A stretch of 64,000 nt of DNA from positions 879,391-943,390 of the forward strand of contig WIDE01000002.1 of the NCBI GenBank assembly GCA_015039315.1. Direction: 5' to 3'. Below the pieces are notes generated by a model. It was not told the origin of the DNA. It saw only the letters and a program-made list of their open reading frames with translations, and did no database searches. The position numbers and the translations under genes are program-made. The stretch is from Clavulina sp. PMI_390. Lineage: Eukaryota > Basidiomycota > Agaricomycetes > Cantharellales > Hydnaceae. Positions 1 through 11,934 of this stretch are shown here, one piece after another (position 1 is the first letter of the stretch; each line of letters begins with the position of its first letter).

Positions 1-162
1 CTATAAGCATGAGCGATGCATATTCTATTTTTGCGTATTGTGTACCTAGATCTTTGCAAGGCATGTCTCTACTAGTTTGGAGCTCGTGCTATCGACTATA
101 GACTGCTGTATCGGAATGAAGACTCAAAGCTAAGAATGGGTGGTGACCAAGATAAGATAGCA

Positions 163-2471
163 TTATGAATCACTGTCACTTCCTCTAGATGGTGCGCCAG
201 CTTTCGCTGCCCAGAATGCACGTTTCCGCTCAGAGCGTGCTCGTCGATCGGCTGACTTTGAGGGTCGTGGGCCAGCCGAGGAGCGCGATTCTTTAGGTGC
301 CACGATTGCAGAGCTACGCCCATCATCGGAGGAAACCTCTATCGGCGATCGCGAGGCTCGATTAGTGCTACCCTTTGAGCGACGATCCCCATCATCAATG
401 GTGGAAATGATGAGGTTGCTCTCGTCGCCGCTCACGCCACTCTCCTCCGTCTCGTCGACATATGTGACCACGAGCTCATCAGCTTCGTCACTCGACTCAT
501 GCCACTTGATGTTTCGCTTCCCACCCCGCTTCTTGGCCGCGGATATAGCATAACGTCCACTCTCGTCAGAGTCCGACATTGCGTCAAGAGGGTGAGATAT
601 GGGTGACGCATCGCTGGACAAATGCGAGCCAGCAGGAGAGGCTTTTTGGGTTCTTACGCTCTCACGTGCCCCTCGGGTAGCTTCCTTCCATCCATCATCT
701 TCGTCTTGCGAAGTGTCATCATCAGAAATGGGATGTTTGGAGGAAGAGTTGTATGGTCGCTTGGAGGAATATGGAGGGGAGCTATCATTAGCGGCTCGGG
801 CCTTGAAACGATCTGGTGACCGTGAGCGCGAACGTCGATTGGTCCGTTTACCCTTTGGAGGTAGCCGCTCGGGTTTTGAGCTACCATATCGTGACGATGG
901 CTTGGATGAAGGCTGAGAGGTTGGTCGGGAAGAGGGGGGTGGAAGGTTCAAGAGGCGTTGCAATACCCCTTTGAAATATAGCTCGTCAACAATACGGCGC
1001 CTAACGACTGTCTGTAGGATCCACTGATGAGCCGAGATTGCAAAATGTTCAGCATCAAACCGAATGTACCTCATGAGTAACTCCCATAATTTTTCCAAGA
1101 ATGCTCATTCCGGAAGCGGATTTTGCACTTGGGAGACGATCGAGCAGCGCCGAACCACGTAAACACAGCTCGGCGCTCAGGACTTCAAAAGCACCTTGAA
1201 GGGTGTGGCGGACGCGCATGAAACCGTAGCTTCCTCCACTAACATCATTCATAGGGTCCTGTGGATCCTCGATAGTGAGGAGTCCAGGAGCGCTGGGATT
1301 ACCCCATCCTCGAGATTGTTTGCGAAAGTAATGCCCACCGTTTCGCAGGGAGATCCCGACAGTTTCGTAATGGAAGAAGCGGCCATAAGTCTCAAAGAAC
1401 TCGACCAGCAGCACACCCAGATTCTTCATAGGATCAATAGCACAGCGGCGAATTTTGGGGTGCATCTATTTGGGAGGTTACAGTCTGGTGAGACAACTGA
1501 TGTGGTATGAGAGAAGCAAAGGCGAACCTGAAGGAAACTGGTGACAAGGCAGGTGATACTATAGCTTCCCAAGCCGCCAGTGAATACTTCGTTCATGCTT
1601 CGCTGATGAAGGAATGATTTCACCACTAAAACGAGAGGTCGTAGGGCTGGCAGCTCTTCCATGAATTGATTTACAATTGCCACAGCACTGATGCCATTAG
1701 CTTGGTTGATGCTTATGTCAACGGGGAAGCGTCCATGAGAGGTGACGAATTTGACAATCGGAACCTTTGTCTTGGCAAGAACCTCCACATTGTCGGTGAT
1801 ATTGGACCGTCGAAGGATATAGGCAAGGCGATAGAGGATGCTTTTGATGTCGCCTGTCCGCTGTATAGTTGGAGAGGTGACAACAAGGTCAATATCTCTA
1901 GATGTACAAGCAAATAGGTAAATGAAGGGCGACATTGTGGGTGCCAGAGAGATAGTATACCCGGTAGGAAGATATAATCTTGTTGCGAAACTACCAAAAG
2001 GTACCACCTGAGCATCGGGAAACTCGGAGACAATTGTTCGGGTGATCCATTCTACTATCATCATCCTAACTTCGTGTTCTTCAGGAGTTGGTGTAACGTA
2101 GTCCACAAAAGCGCGGACTTCTTGGTTCAGCCTGGATTTGCATCAGCTGGGTCCAGAAGAGTATTAATCACATACAGCAAGATTACTTACATTTCTGCGG
2201 CGTTTGGGCAATTATCCCACTCTACATCTACAGCCCAAGGGGTTTCTCTGGACTCAGCTGCTATTCGCTGTTTCTTGCTGTAGCCGTCCGCTTCCATCTC
2301 CTCAGCTCCGCGCTTCTTGCCTCTTGAAGACGGTTGGGATTGAGTACCACCCTGCGCAGGTGTGCTAGGGGTAGGGTTGACCTCGTCGTCCGAACGATCT
2401 TCTTCAGAGTCCAAATCGAATGCGATGAAGTCTTGCACCAAAGGCTTGGTATCTGTCACAGGAATGGCCAT
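163..2471 (-). CDS. Trf4/Cid14-type non-canonical poly(A) polymerase
   Basis: Nuclear poly(A) polymerase of the Trf4/5 (Cid14, PAPD5) family, which in yeast and fission yeast works in the TRAMP complex to tail aberrant RNAs for exosome decay. Start at 2471 opens an acidic, lysine/arginine-containing N-terminus; splicing at about 2190 joins it to NQEVRAFVDYVTPTPEEHEV. The nucleotidyltransferase core reads PFGSFATRLYLPTG, then, after an intron, DIDLVV (two metal-binding Asp), with a third Asp in GRFPVDISI. The PAP-associated domain follows (KNLGVLLVEFFETYGRFF, LTIEDPQDPMNDVSGGSYG). The C-terminal 250 residues are Ser/Arg/Asp-rich and low complexity, ending in DSDS. About five exons. Family assignment is firm; exact introns are inferred from reading frame and GT-AG sites. 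Confidence 0.88.
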
Positions 2472-3193
2472 GATGTTGAAGCTCTCAGTCTTAATACGCG
2501 TAGGTTACTCAAGGGCGAGAAGATAAAAAGCGAGGATAATGATATATGGCGTTCTTTGGGTGGCAAACTGCGCGTTGAGGTAATGGCAGAAATTAGTGGC
2601 GAGGATGCCGAGGATGTTGTCACTGATTTGGCAATAAACAATACGCGCAGTGGCCCATGCATCCACATCTTGCAATCGAGAGAAATAAGCTCGGTGAGCC
2701 GTCAGAAAATTAGAGAAATTTAATCTCCGCTGACAGTCATTTACCTTAGCATGCGCTCAAATAGCCCAAGCCCTTGAAGAATGCCGGGGAAAAGGCATGT
2801 ACAATCGGTACTTTGGGGGCTGCAATGTGCAGAAGCAGGATCTCATTTTGTGCTTGAGGAAGGAGGTGCGAAACTTCTCTATCATTTGCCTATGCTCGCT
2901 CTCAATATTCGCCTTCAGCGTGTCGAGCGGACTGCTAAACACGTCAAAGAAACAAGGGAAGCGAAGAAGGGCGCGAAAGATGCATGGCGACGACACACCG
3001 AATCAGAGCCTCGATCAGAGCTGGCATAACGACTCGAATACCCTCAGTGCTAATCTTTAGCCCACTTTCGCACAGGTCCGCCTCCAATCACAACCCCCTC
3101 TCATGCAACTGCCTTCATGCTGTACTTTTGTCTCATTGCTAAATTCGCCTCTGCTATGCTATAACACTGATAATACAGCTACAGGTGTGGTGC
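2472..3193. other. Intergenic, no supported gene
   Basis: Upstream region of the poly(A) polymerase and downstream region of the GDSL esterase. Only short frames without family likeness or convincing splice structure are present on either strand. Confidence 0.5.
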
Positions 3194-4488
3194 TTAGCTA
3201 ATGAATGTCTGGATGGCCTTGGCCAGGATCCTATGGCTCGCTGTTAGTGATAGCTAGACGGTACGGTGCCGAGGAAGTACTCACTCGTGGACGGGCCACA
3301 CAGGATGCAAGCTGTTCAGCCAGAAATAACTCGAAACCGGAGGGTCTGGGTATGTCTGCGTCGTGGGACCTGGTGTCCCATTCTCATACGCATCAGCATA
3401 TCCAGTCACGTTCACGAAGCCCAAGGTGTTTGCGTTGTTCAGCAGGGTATTAAACACCTTGCCAGTATCGAATACTTTCACTTGGCCTAACGGTCCGTTC
3501 TTCTTAGCGACAGAGGTTGAGTTGTATTGACTGATGAAGGCCTGGACCCGTGAAGCAAGCTGAGAGTTATAATCGGCCGTGGCCTCCCCGACTTGTTGCA
3601 CCGCAGTGGCGCCTTGTTCGATGAACAAAGGTGTGCGGCCAAGAGGAGGGACATTGAGGAAGAGGAAAGAGCGAGCACCAGCCGCATACAAAATGTCGAC
3701 CTGTTGGAAGTACCTGTCCATAATAACTTTGTGGAATGCAGCCTGGGTGGTGTTTGTCTACAATAACAAGCCCCAATTAGCGTTGAACCATACCATAGTA
3801 GAATGGTAAATTACCCAGTACCAAGAGTTTCCCTGTAAAGTTCAACCGTGAATACTGAGACAATAAATATTAGCTCCGGAGTTCCACGTACTACATCATT
3901 GATGCCGATCCAGATGGCAAAGAGAGAATCAGAGCCAGTCCAAGGTGCGGCCGCAGGAGGCGGCGAAAGATACTGCTTGAACAAAGTGACCTGGTCGACC
4001 AATGATCTGTTATAGGTAAGTGTGAGTGATTGCACAATTCCGCATCCAAACGTTGTGTAACTTACTCCACAGTCGGCAAGTAAGGTGTCACGAGCTTAGA
4101 ATCAGTGGTGGCGCCGCCATACGCAAGATTATAAAGCGCTGTATTCGTGACGTTGTATCGTGTAGCTGAATAGGATGGTCGAGGCTGGTTACAGCTAGTT
4201 CTTGGTTCATTAGAGAGTATTTTTACGAACTGAGAGCCATAACCCAGTTCGCGCCATCAGCGGCAGTATACTGAGGTTGAAAGCCCAATCCAGCCGAGAT
4301 ATTCCACGACGTAGACGCTGCAACTTTTGTTAGTAGGTTTCATCGACGACATATACATCCACACACGTACTGTACGAGTCACCGAAAACGAACAAGTTTT
4401 TGGTAGTTCCCCAAGTCAGCGCATGAGCTGACTGAAAGATCCCCGAGCTTAGGATGGAAAAAGCACCGAGTTTTGAAAATGAGCGCAT
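3194..4488 (-). CDS. Secreted GDSL/SGNH esterase (CE16-like)
   Basis: Predicted extracellular acetyl esterase or lipase of the SGNH hydrolase fold, acting on acetylated plant polysaccharides if it follows fungal CE16 enzymes. The ATG at 4488 gives a signal peptide (MRSFSKLGAFSILSSGIF, cleavage likely after AHA). Block I is FVFGDSYT (nucleophile Ser) split by an intron inside the Tyr/Thr codons; block III is WIGINDV; NVPPLGRTP follows. The C-terminal catalytic His is in WLNSLHPVWPVH. Reading straight through gives a stop right after this motif, but a 48-nt intron at 3237-3284 yields the family-like tail DHRILAKAIQTFIS with stop at 3194-3196, which I prefer. The acid position of the usual DxxH block is Asn here. 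About seven exons. Confidence 0.85.
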
Positions 4489-4533
4489 GATGGCGTGGTG
4501 CTGGGACGAGCTTGAGGAAGAGCTCTTCTGGAA

Positions 4534-4541
4534 CCTATATA
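4534..4541 (-). promoter_or_regulatory. TATA-like box of the GDSL esterase gene
   Basis: The minus strand reads TATATAGG about 45 nt upstream of the chosen ATG at 4488. The position suits a TATA element with a very short 5' leader. Support is by motif and position only. Confidence 0.4.
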
Positions 4542-5757
4542 CCTGGAGCATCGGAATACCGCGAGGTTTCTCCAGAAACTCCACTCGCGTGGGAGGGTGG
4601 CCCTATTCTCGGAACGTGACCACTGGAATAATGTAGAGCGAACCCATAGGGAATAATGTCGGAATTTGCGATCATTGCGTCGAAAGTGCGCAATTTATGG
4701 GGCGGACGGCAGGAGCTTGAATCTTTTTAGATTCCGGCTTGCGAGGTGCACTAAATCCAATCGCTAAAGGACCAGTCAGCTGGACAACGGGCCACGGTGC
4801 ACGGTGCATGAGCTCGAAAATAATCTCGCGCGGGATAGGAAAGAGCCCAGCGCGGTATCGGATTCTCCTCAGCTACAGATTGATTTCTATCTGCTGAAAT
4901 ACTGAGTAGTTGTCCAACTCCATGCCGACATAGAATAGCGGTAAGTTTGACAGTCATGCCCAGATATTCAAATAGTAAAGAAGCTCTTCCGGGCCAGCGA
5001 GAAGATCGAAGCACATGGCGGTAACAGGTTCTCACGCAGGGGTGATATGAAAGTCGCCATTTCTTGTAATAAACTTCTCAGATTTCTGCCAGCATGCTGG
5101 TGTGTGTGCCTCAGGAATGTGGTGAAAATCGCCGAGCACCAAGCGAACTTTCTCCAGGGCGACGCAGACTATTGGGTCTTTCAGTATTCCTTCGTGCCTG
5201 ACTACAATGCAGCCTAGAACAAATAACAGTGTTACCAGAAGCAGTGAACACTTTCATTGGGGTCGTGGGAATCCGGCCAACGATTCACAACAAATAGCAG
5301 TCCTGGCATCGCTAATCGCACCCATGATTTTGAGACCAGGACCGGCGCGAAATCGCGCCTGATGATAGAAATGGGAGGTATAAATGGACTGTTTAAGAGA
5401 GCTCTTAACTTTTCCCTCATCCCTATCAGAACTAAAATTCTATCTCGGGAATCATCTGAACTTCTTGGACAGCGTATGATTGACGAGTATTATCCAATCA
5501 CAGTTCAGAGCCGCGGCTTGCTTGATATCAATCCTCGATATCAATGTCTTCGCGCAGGCTCTTTTTGCTGTGGAGGTTGTCTCAATGTGCTATTCTTTTG
5601 TTTGCTCTTCGTTTGGCTGCTCGGTGCTGGTCATAGCCTCGGAACAAAGGACGAAGGCGGTCTCTTTGTCAGTAATGGGGCTATATAAGCGCTAGATCCA
5701 AGGGGTACTAGTCTCTCAACTCCACAACTCCCAACCACTCTGGTTCACTCACGCCAA
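4542..5757. other. Divergent intergenic region
   Basis: Separates the minus-strand esterase and the plus-strand Ser/Pro-rich gene. Apart from TATA-like motifs near each gene I see only short unsupported frames. A frame at 5257-5688 (143 codons) has no family likeness and lacks splice partners. Confidence 0.45.
5682..5688 (+). promoter_or_regulatory. TATA box of the 5758 gene
   Basis: TATATAA lies about 70 nt upstream of the ATG at 5758 and is followed by CT-rich sequence up to the start codon, a normal fungal core promoter arrangement. Confidence 0.55.
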
Positions 5758-7470
5758 ATGGCCACAAAGTCCAGTAATCCTTCAGGCATCACACCCTATA
5801 TTCTCGATCCTCTCCATTCGCTCACAAAGGATGATGCAACACCTCTCAGTGATCTTCTCGAGGCTCTCATGTCCTATACGGACGACGAGCCTATCTCACA
5901 GGTCGAAACTCGTGCAGGCATGTATCCTTGTCTTCGTGGTGCCGTGAACAATACGACATCTATGGACAATTCGTGCACGATGCCTTCCTGTGCCAAGGGT
6001 GCTGTGAGTAAAGCTACTGCCCAGGTAAGCGGCGCCTTCTTCCGCCCGAAACGTCCACAAACCGAATTGCTGATTGCGTTACATTCCCCTTGAAGGGACA
6101 TCGTAGGACCCGATCCAGATCTATCAGTGATTTTAGAAGTTGTTCCATACATCTGGTTCCACCGGTTTCCCCTCAAGAACCGAAGCACTATGTTGCCTTT
6201 CCTGTCATTGTAGATCCCGATGTCAACAAACCTCTTCCCGACGTTCCTCAGGGTATTTTGAGCTCTGAAATAGCAAGCCTTGGCCCATTTGCCATTTACG
6301 GCGAGTCTTGGTACGCCGCTGACCATATCCTCGACATTCAGGAAGCAAAGGACCCTCCATTCAAGCCTCCCCAGATTCCGTCCCCTCAACGATTGCCAGC
6401 CTCGTCCGCGCCCTCCAAGCCCTCCAAAGCATCATACCCTGCGTCCGAATCCAGTAGCTTCTACACTCCGGAGGAGCGCCGTCGCAGCATCGCTACCCTC
6501 ACCGATTATGCGATTAGCCTGCAGAGTCACGAGACAGCGAACACCCATCAAACAACCCTGCCTCCTACCAGCGCTCGTAGCTTGAAGAGCTCGTTCTTTA
6601 GTGGGGCGCTCCGCCTGATGCCTGGGCTCACGCGCTCGCGCTCTTCGACTGAGTCAAGCACCTCGTCTTCCCCGTCTGTGCCATCTGCTTTGTCTGATTC
6701 TATCGGTCCTGTCCCAACATTTGCTCTCCCCCCCTTGCCCCCAGCACCCAGCCTTGTTCGTTCAGCCACTTCACCTTTGTCGTCCCGCGTTCGCGACCCT
6801 GCGCGTCCGTCGCTGTCCCTCAGCAAACAACATACTAACCTTAACACCGCCCCGTCCGCTGATGAACGCTCGACCGTCATTGGACAACCTCGCGATCTTC
6901 TTGCATCAAGCTGGCGCGTCGAGGAAGACCAAGTGCTAGATCTTCATGGGCATGGGCGTCGAGCAGGCTTCATCGCGCTCTCTGTCAAGGACTTTGCGTC
7001 TCTCCGCCTCCGCACCTGCGCTAACGACGACGACTGCGAGGAACTGAGTATAGATGAGGTAGGTAGGTATATGGAGACTGTTCAGGAGGGCGGAGACGCC
7101 TCAGTGCGAATGGCAGTGCAAGTTGGTAGCCTGTTGAGAACGCCCCGCAAAGTGGTGGAGCATTCTGAGAAAAGGCGCAATAAGCAACAGGCTATAAACA
7201 GTGGCGAAGAATTCGTCTCTCAGTCAAATGCAGCTGGTATCCCGACCCATGTGGGCGAAGATGGGTCGCTCGTTCCGTGAGTCAATTGTTGTGGCTCTAG
7301 CATCATCACATACTAAATTCTTCGACTGCGCTGATAGGCTGACATGGGATCTCCAATGTCGTCTCCATCGCCTCGACGACCTCGTTCGTATTGAAAAAGA
7401 ACAAAAGAAGGTTTTCCACGGCCGACGACTCTCCCGTCGGCTCTCCTGGATCGAAATGGCCCGAGAATAG
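5758..7470 (+). CDS. Ser/Pro-rich protein of unknown function
   Basis: Three exons, 5758-6024, 6096-7276 and 7338-7470, join in frame with GTAAGC/AAG and GTGAGT/TAG sites to give 526 residues. I recognise no catalytic domain. The N-terminus (SNPSGITPYILDPLHSL) and the segment HYVAFPVIVDPDVNKPLPDVP look ordered; the middle (residues about 190-330) is Ser/Pro/Thr-rich and probably disordered, with several basic RSRS-type patches. The C-terminus (LTWDLQCRLHRLDDLVRIEKEQ) is predicted helical and may be a short coiled coil. No signal peptide or membrane segment, so probably intracellular. The gene model is well supported by its continuous frames; function is unknown. Confidence 0.7.
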
Positions 7471-8032
7471 CTTTGGTCCCCTTTTCTCTCCTTTTCCTTT
7501 CTCTATTTTTTCACGCCGAATTTACCGCTATCCCCAAAACCTCGCGTAAGTACGGCCGTACCCCGCCAGGCTACCATTCCACTTCTTTTCTCTACTCATA
7601 TATCAGCTTCGGTACGCAACTTTTCACTCTTCTTTCCTCCCTATGCCCCCATGCTGTACGACCTCTATGCCTCCTTATGCGTCCCATTTCCTCGTCACTC
7701 GCTTCTTTTCTGTTGTTTCCCATTCTCCATGTACCTTCGTGCATTCTGGCGATGGTTCATCCTCCTTTCTGTATTTTTACCATCTCGTGCCTCTCCCTTG
7801 TAGCTTTTCGTTAGCGTCTGGGTCTCCTCGCTCGAGTACCACCATCTCTGATTACCGTAGATACAGACTCATATCTCCTCTCTCCCAATGTATCATTATC
7901 CCAACCCCTACAGCTTTCAATATCTTCGCCCACCATGCAGCCTCCCAGGTGCATTTGATATTGCGTTTCGATACAGAACTAAATGCACACATAATATCAT
8001 ATCCCGAGTGATAAAATAGCACCCCATCCACT
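7471..8032. other. Pyrimidine-rich 3' region between convergent genes
   Basis: The plus strand is rich in C and T. Long frames here (7473-7814, 7643-8011) are low-complexity Ser/Leu/Pro/Phe translations produced by that composition. Probably the 3' untranslated regions of the flanking genes. Confidence 0.5.
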
Positions 8033-9005
8033 TCATTCGGCAGCTTTCTTCATACCGGGGGTCATCACGCTGGGACGCCACCACCCAAACACGTTTTGGA
8101 AGACCCACGCATTGACGTAGCTCGCCACAGTTCCGGCGCGCTTGGCGACGTAGATGAAGGGGACGAGACGTGGGATCATGAGCGCAGCAATATCTTCGGG
8201 ATGGTAGTAGTCATCTTGCTGCACGATGTGGTATTTCTGGGTGGAGGGGTCGCGGGCTAGCGTGAGGCGGACGACGAGGCTGAAGAATGGAGATAGGAAC
8301 GAGGAGCCCAAAAACGAGGGTGAGGTGCTGCGAATCAGAAAGGGGTGAAAGCGACTTACTGCGCGGGGGAAGATTTGAATGGGCTGAACCAGATCTGGAA
8401 TTTCTGGCTATATGGCATAGATGATTTGCCCATCAATTGTAGTGGATGCACGTGTAAGAAGAGAAATGAGCATTGCGCTGGTGGAGCACAATGATGAAGC
8501 TTACACAATGTTCAAGAAAACGACGGAATTAGCTTCATCCCAGGCTACGAAAAGAGTTGAACGAGTGAATCTACCGGATTAGACGGAAGCCAAGCGGGGT
8601 AGCTCACCAAATGATTCTACTTTGAGATCGATAGTGGGAGACATTTCTCGGTACCACTGGTATATACCAGTTACCTGGTTGCGCGAGCCCGGCCCTCGAG
8701 GCACGGTGCACAGTGGGTGATTGAAGCCAGCATCAGGCGCGAACTGCGAGAGCGGCAATCAAGATCCTCCCAGTCAGTTAGCCGTCACTGAACAAGGGCT
8801 GGAAGTCTGCTCACGAATTTGTTGATTGCAGCAAGCTGAACTTCAGGTGTGCTGGCCGACGTAATCAACTGTTGTTATTGGTTTCAAAGACACTCGTAGT
8901 CAGTCCATCGCAAAGCTGAAAGCGCTACCTGTGGCTAACGAGCGTGAGAAAGAGAGCTGCACACACCTCAACGGCTTGCACAATCTCTTGCTGGACGTTA
9001 TCCAT
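8033..9005 (-). CDS. SigF-like NTF2-like domain protein
   Basis: Member of a basidiomycete family with a SigF-like NTF2 fold (SnoaL-like alpha+beta barrel); biochemical role unknown, ligand binding or cyclase/isomerase-like activity is possible. I read at least six exons: 8967-9005 (MDNVQQEIVQAVE), 8815-8868 (LITSASTPEVQLAAINKF), 8608-8743 (FAPDAGFNHPLC, then IYQWYREMSPTIDLKVESF), then DEANSVVFLNI, KFQIWFSPFKSSPA, and a last exon with LVVRLTLARDP, QQDDYYHPEDIAALMIPRLV and a hydrophobic C-terminal helix. All junctions keep frame. An upstream in-frame ATG at 9182 exists, but the family normally begins close to the chosen one. It is head to head with the flavin monooxygenase. Confidence 0.8.
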
Positions 9006-9307
9006 GACTAGTTTGTGGACGTATGCTGTGGCTACGGTAGAGATGCTCGTATCTGCCGGAGGGGCCCCAGTTATGTTTCCTTTCAACTGAATACTCGCTC
9101 GGCCGAGTGATGTCACCACGAAATCTGGGCCACACAGCACATGAATGACGCGAATGAGTTCTTTGCTCCTTCCTGGTTGCATGTGAAACCAGCAGCTTCT
9201 TCAATAAGCATCAGTGACGACGGAGCGGCGGGCGCATCGCTTGGGCTCTTATTTACTGCCGAGTGTTCCAGACTTGTTGACCTCGAACCCTTGCACCTCC
9301 CTCAACG
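9006..9307. promoter_or_regulatory. Shared divergent promoter region
   Basis: Only 302 nt separate the start codons of the SigF-like gene (minus) and the flavin monooxygenase (plus), so both must use this interval for their promoters and leaders. Co-regulation is an inference from the arrangement; no specific binding site was identified. Confidence 0.45.
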
Positions 9308-11691
9308 ATGGCGGACTCGCGCAAAGCCAAAGACACCCCTAGCATGTCTTCACCCGCCATTCCCAACCACTTTGGGTACCCCGACGCTCTCCGACCCTCG
9401 AATATCGGGAGATTCATCTACTACTTGTGTTACTACACCATCCAGACCATCATCATTATGCTGTTCAAGCCTGTATGTGCTTTCTTACTACTGAGCTCTT
9501 CTCATTTGACTGATACATGATATGCCATACGTCTCACTTGAAGCGCATCCCACCTGATGCGGGGCCACCGAACCCTCGCGGTCGCATCGCTGTCGTTGGC
9601 GCAGGCCTCACTGGGATTTCAACAGCTGCGTGAGTTGCCACCACCAGTCATCATTCAGTCCACTTCACACAGCTTGTCTAATGGCCTTGTTCTCTCTCTA
9701 GCCACTGCATTTCTCATGGATTCGATGTCGTGCTCTACGATGGTGCGTGCTTGTCTCAAAGGATGACACCTATTGGTTTGTGTCCTAAGAGTTTCTCATT
9801 CTCCTGATCATAGAAAACGAGTCCGTTGGGGGCATCTGGTCCCACGTCAACTCAACCTCTGGTCTGCAGCTCAACTCCCTCCTCTACCGATTCTTCCCCA
9901 GCGTGCAATGGTCCAAGGCCTTCCCTCTCCGCGACGAAATTCTCGAGCAGATTCGTCAGGTCTGGGAGCAATACCACCTTGCCGAGCGCACACGCCTCCG
10001 CACCAAAGTTACTGCCATATCGCGTCACAGCGAGCTCTCGACAGATCCCAAGGAACTCGGGCACGCGCGCTGGGTCGTCAACGATGGTGCGGACGGCGTA
10101 TTTGACGCGGTCTTTTGCACGATTGGCACGTGTGGGGCTCCGAACATGGTGGATTTGAAGGATAAAGACAAATACGGAGGCCGAATCGTGCATTCAAGTG
10201 ACCTCGACTCCCTCAAGCCGGAAGAGATCAAGGGAAGGAAGATTGTCGTTGTTGGAAGTGGTGCAAGTGGTGTAGAAGCCGTTGAGTTGGCCGTCGCAAA
10301 AGGCGCTGATGATGTTAAGATTGTCGCCCGTGATGACAAGGTGAGGTTCTTAACTGTATCTGTCTCGACGAAGGAAGGTACTAAAAGCCAAGAAACTCTT
10401 CTTGATAGTGGATCATTCCTAGAAATATTGTGTTTGACACGCTGCTCTCGATGCAACCCCTCGGCCGTCCCTTGAGGTGCGTGTGCCCACAAGAGCCATC
10501 TGATCCCCAAAGCTCGCTCTCATCTCCTTCTGTTTATTAGCTTCATCCCTGAGTGGGTGCTAAAGACATTCCATTACCGGGATCTAGAATGCATTGCACC
10601 CCCTCCCGAAGTGAAATTCTACGCCGGAACTCCTGTAAGCTGACTCATGACATGGTATGGTCTTCAAGATATCCACTGATCGACCGGAATGATAGATCGT
10701 AAATGATGCGTTCCTAGAGCACATCCGTGAGGGAAAAGTCCAGTACATCAGAGGCGACACGGCAGCATATACTCCTTCAGGAGTCCACGTGAATGTTCGT
10801 GGAGTTATTGGTGTCGAGAAATCTACGTCGGGTGGTGACCCAAAGCTCGTCTCTCGCACCTTCGCGCCCTCTTCGCCTCCCACTTCCTCGTCGCAACACA
10901 AAACCCTCTCTGCTCCGCTCATCAAAGGTGGCTCCGGGATCGACGCGGGTCAAGGTGGTAGATTCACCACGAAGGGCACAGAGGGCGAGGAGCAGGACAT
11001 CTCTGCGGATATCGTCGTCATTGCCACAGGTTTCCACCAACCCCCTGTTGACTTTCTCCCTGAGGACTTGTTCCCTGAGGGGTATGCAAGGCCAGATCTG
11101 TACTTGCAGAACTTTTCGACCGAGGACTGGAGTGTCGTTCTTACAAATGCGGCGTACAAGAGCGCGATTGGCACCGTGTGCGTATACAACACCCAGTTTT
11201 CGTCTCAAGCAGCTCATAGACTGATCTGCTCTATGATTCTGCTATGCGTCTGATTTGATTCATCGTTCTAGTGGGCACTTCCATATTGGCATCTGTACGT
11301 TGTACTGCTATACTACCCCTATTCCACCCCACTCACTCACCCGATGCCCATTTTTCTGGCTAAAAATCTATTGTACTGGCAGACGCTCGTATCCTCATGA
11401 TGTTTCTCATGGACGAGAACGCACGCCCACTTCCAGATGATCTCAAGCTGTGGGTGAACATCGTCAAGTTTTTGAAGAGAGGCTCGCCTGGAGGAGCACT
11501 TTCGTTCTTCACATACATGGAACTCAGTAAGTGGCTTTTCATCAAGTGCTCTTGGTAAATGAAAGGTAGCGAGCTAATTTGAGACTGGCACTCTTTGCCT
11601 TACAGCGATTTGGGTCGTGACTTTCATGTTCTTCCGCCCTGAGCGACTTAAATGGGCGTTCTTCATCCTATTTGGTTGGGGCGTGTATTAG
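9308..11691 (+). CDS. Flavin-containing monooxygenase-like FAD/NAD(P)-binding protein
   Basis: Flavoprotein of the FMO/Baeyer-Villiger type fold, expected to use FAD and NADPH to oxygenate a small molecule; substrate unknown. The ATG at 9308 begins a hydrophobic segment (RFIYYLCYYTIQTIIIMLF) that likely anchors the N-terminus to a membrane. Exon 2 gives the first Rossmann motif (IAVVGAGLTGIS), followed by ENESVGGIWSHV, the usual FMO flavin-binding stretch. The NADPH-binding motif is IVVVGSGASGVEAVE, and the late ATG motif is DIVVIATGFHQPPV. The C-terminus (WVTFMFFRPERLKWAFFILF) is hydrophobic. About nine exons; each junction I checked keeps frame. Stop at 11689-11691. Confidence 0.82.
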
Positions 11692-11934
11692 GCTTGAGTC
11701 CATCGGCCAACCTGCCGACCAGTGGCTTATCAGGTTAAATATCGTTCTGTGTTTCCCGACAAATTTCAGCGCACATATGACAGCTAGACAGTTTGTCGCG
11801 TAACTAGGCTTGGATTAGATGCACACGTAATATTTAGGGTAAAACAACCTGATTTGATACAACATGTTCCTAAAAGAAGATTGCTTGACGCTCCGAGTGA
11901 GACAGACAATGTCAAATTTGGGTGAACGGGAGTC

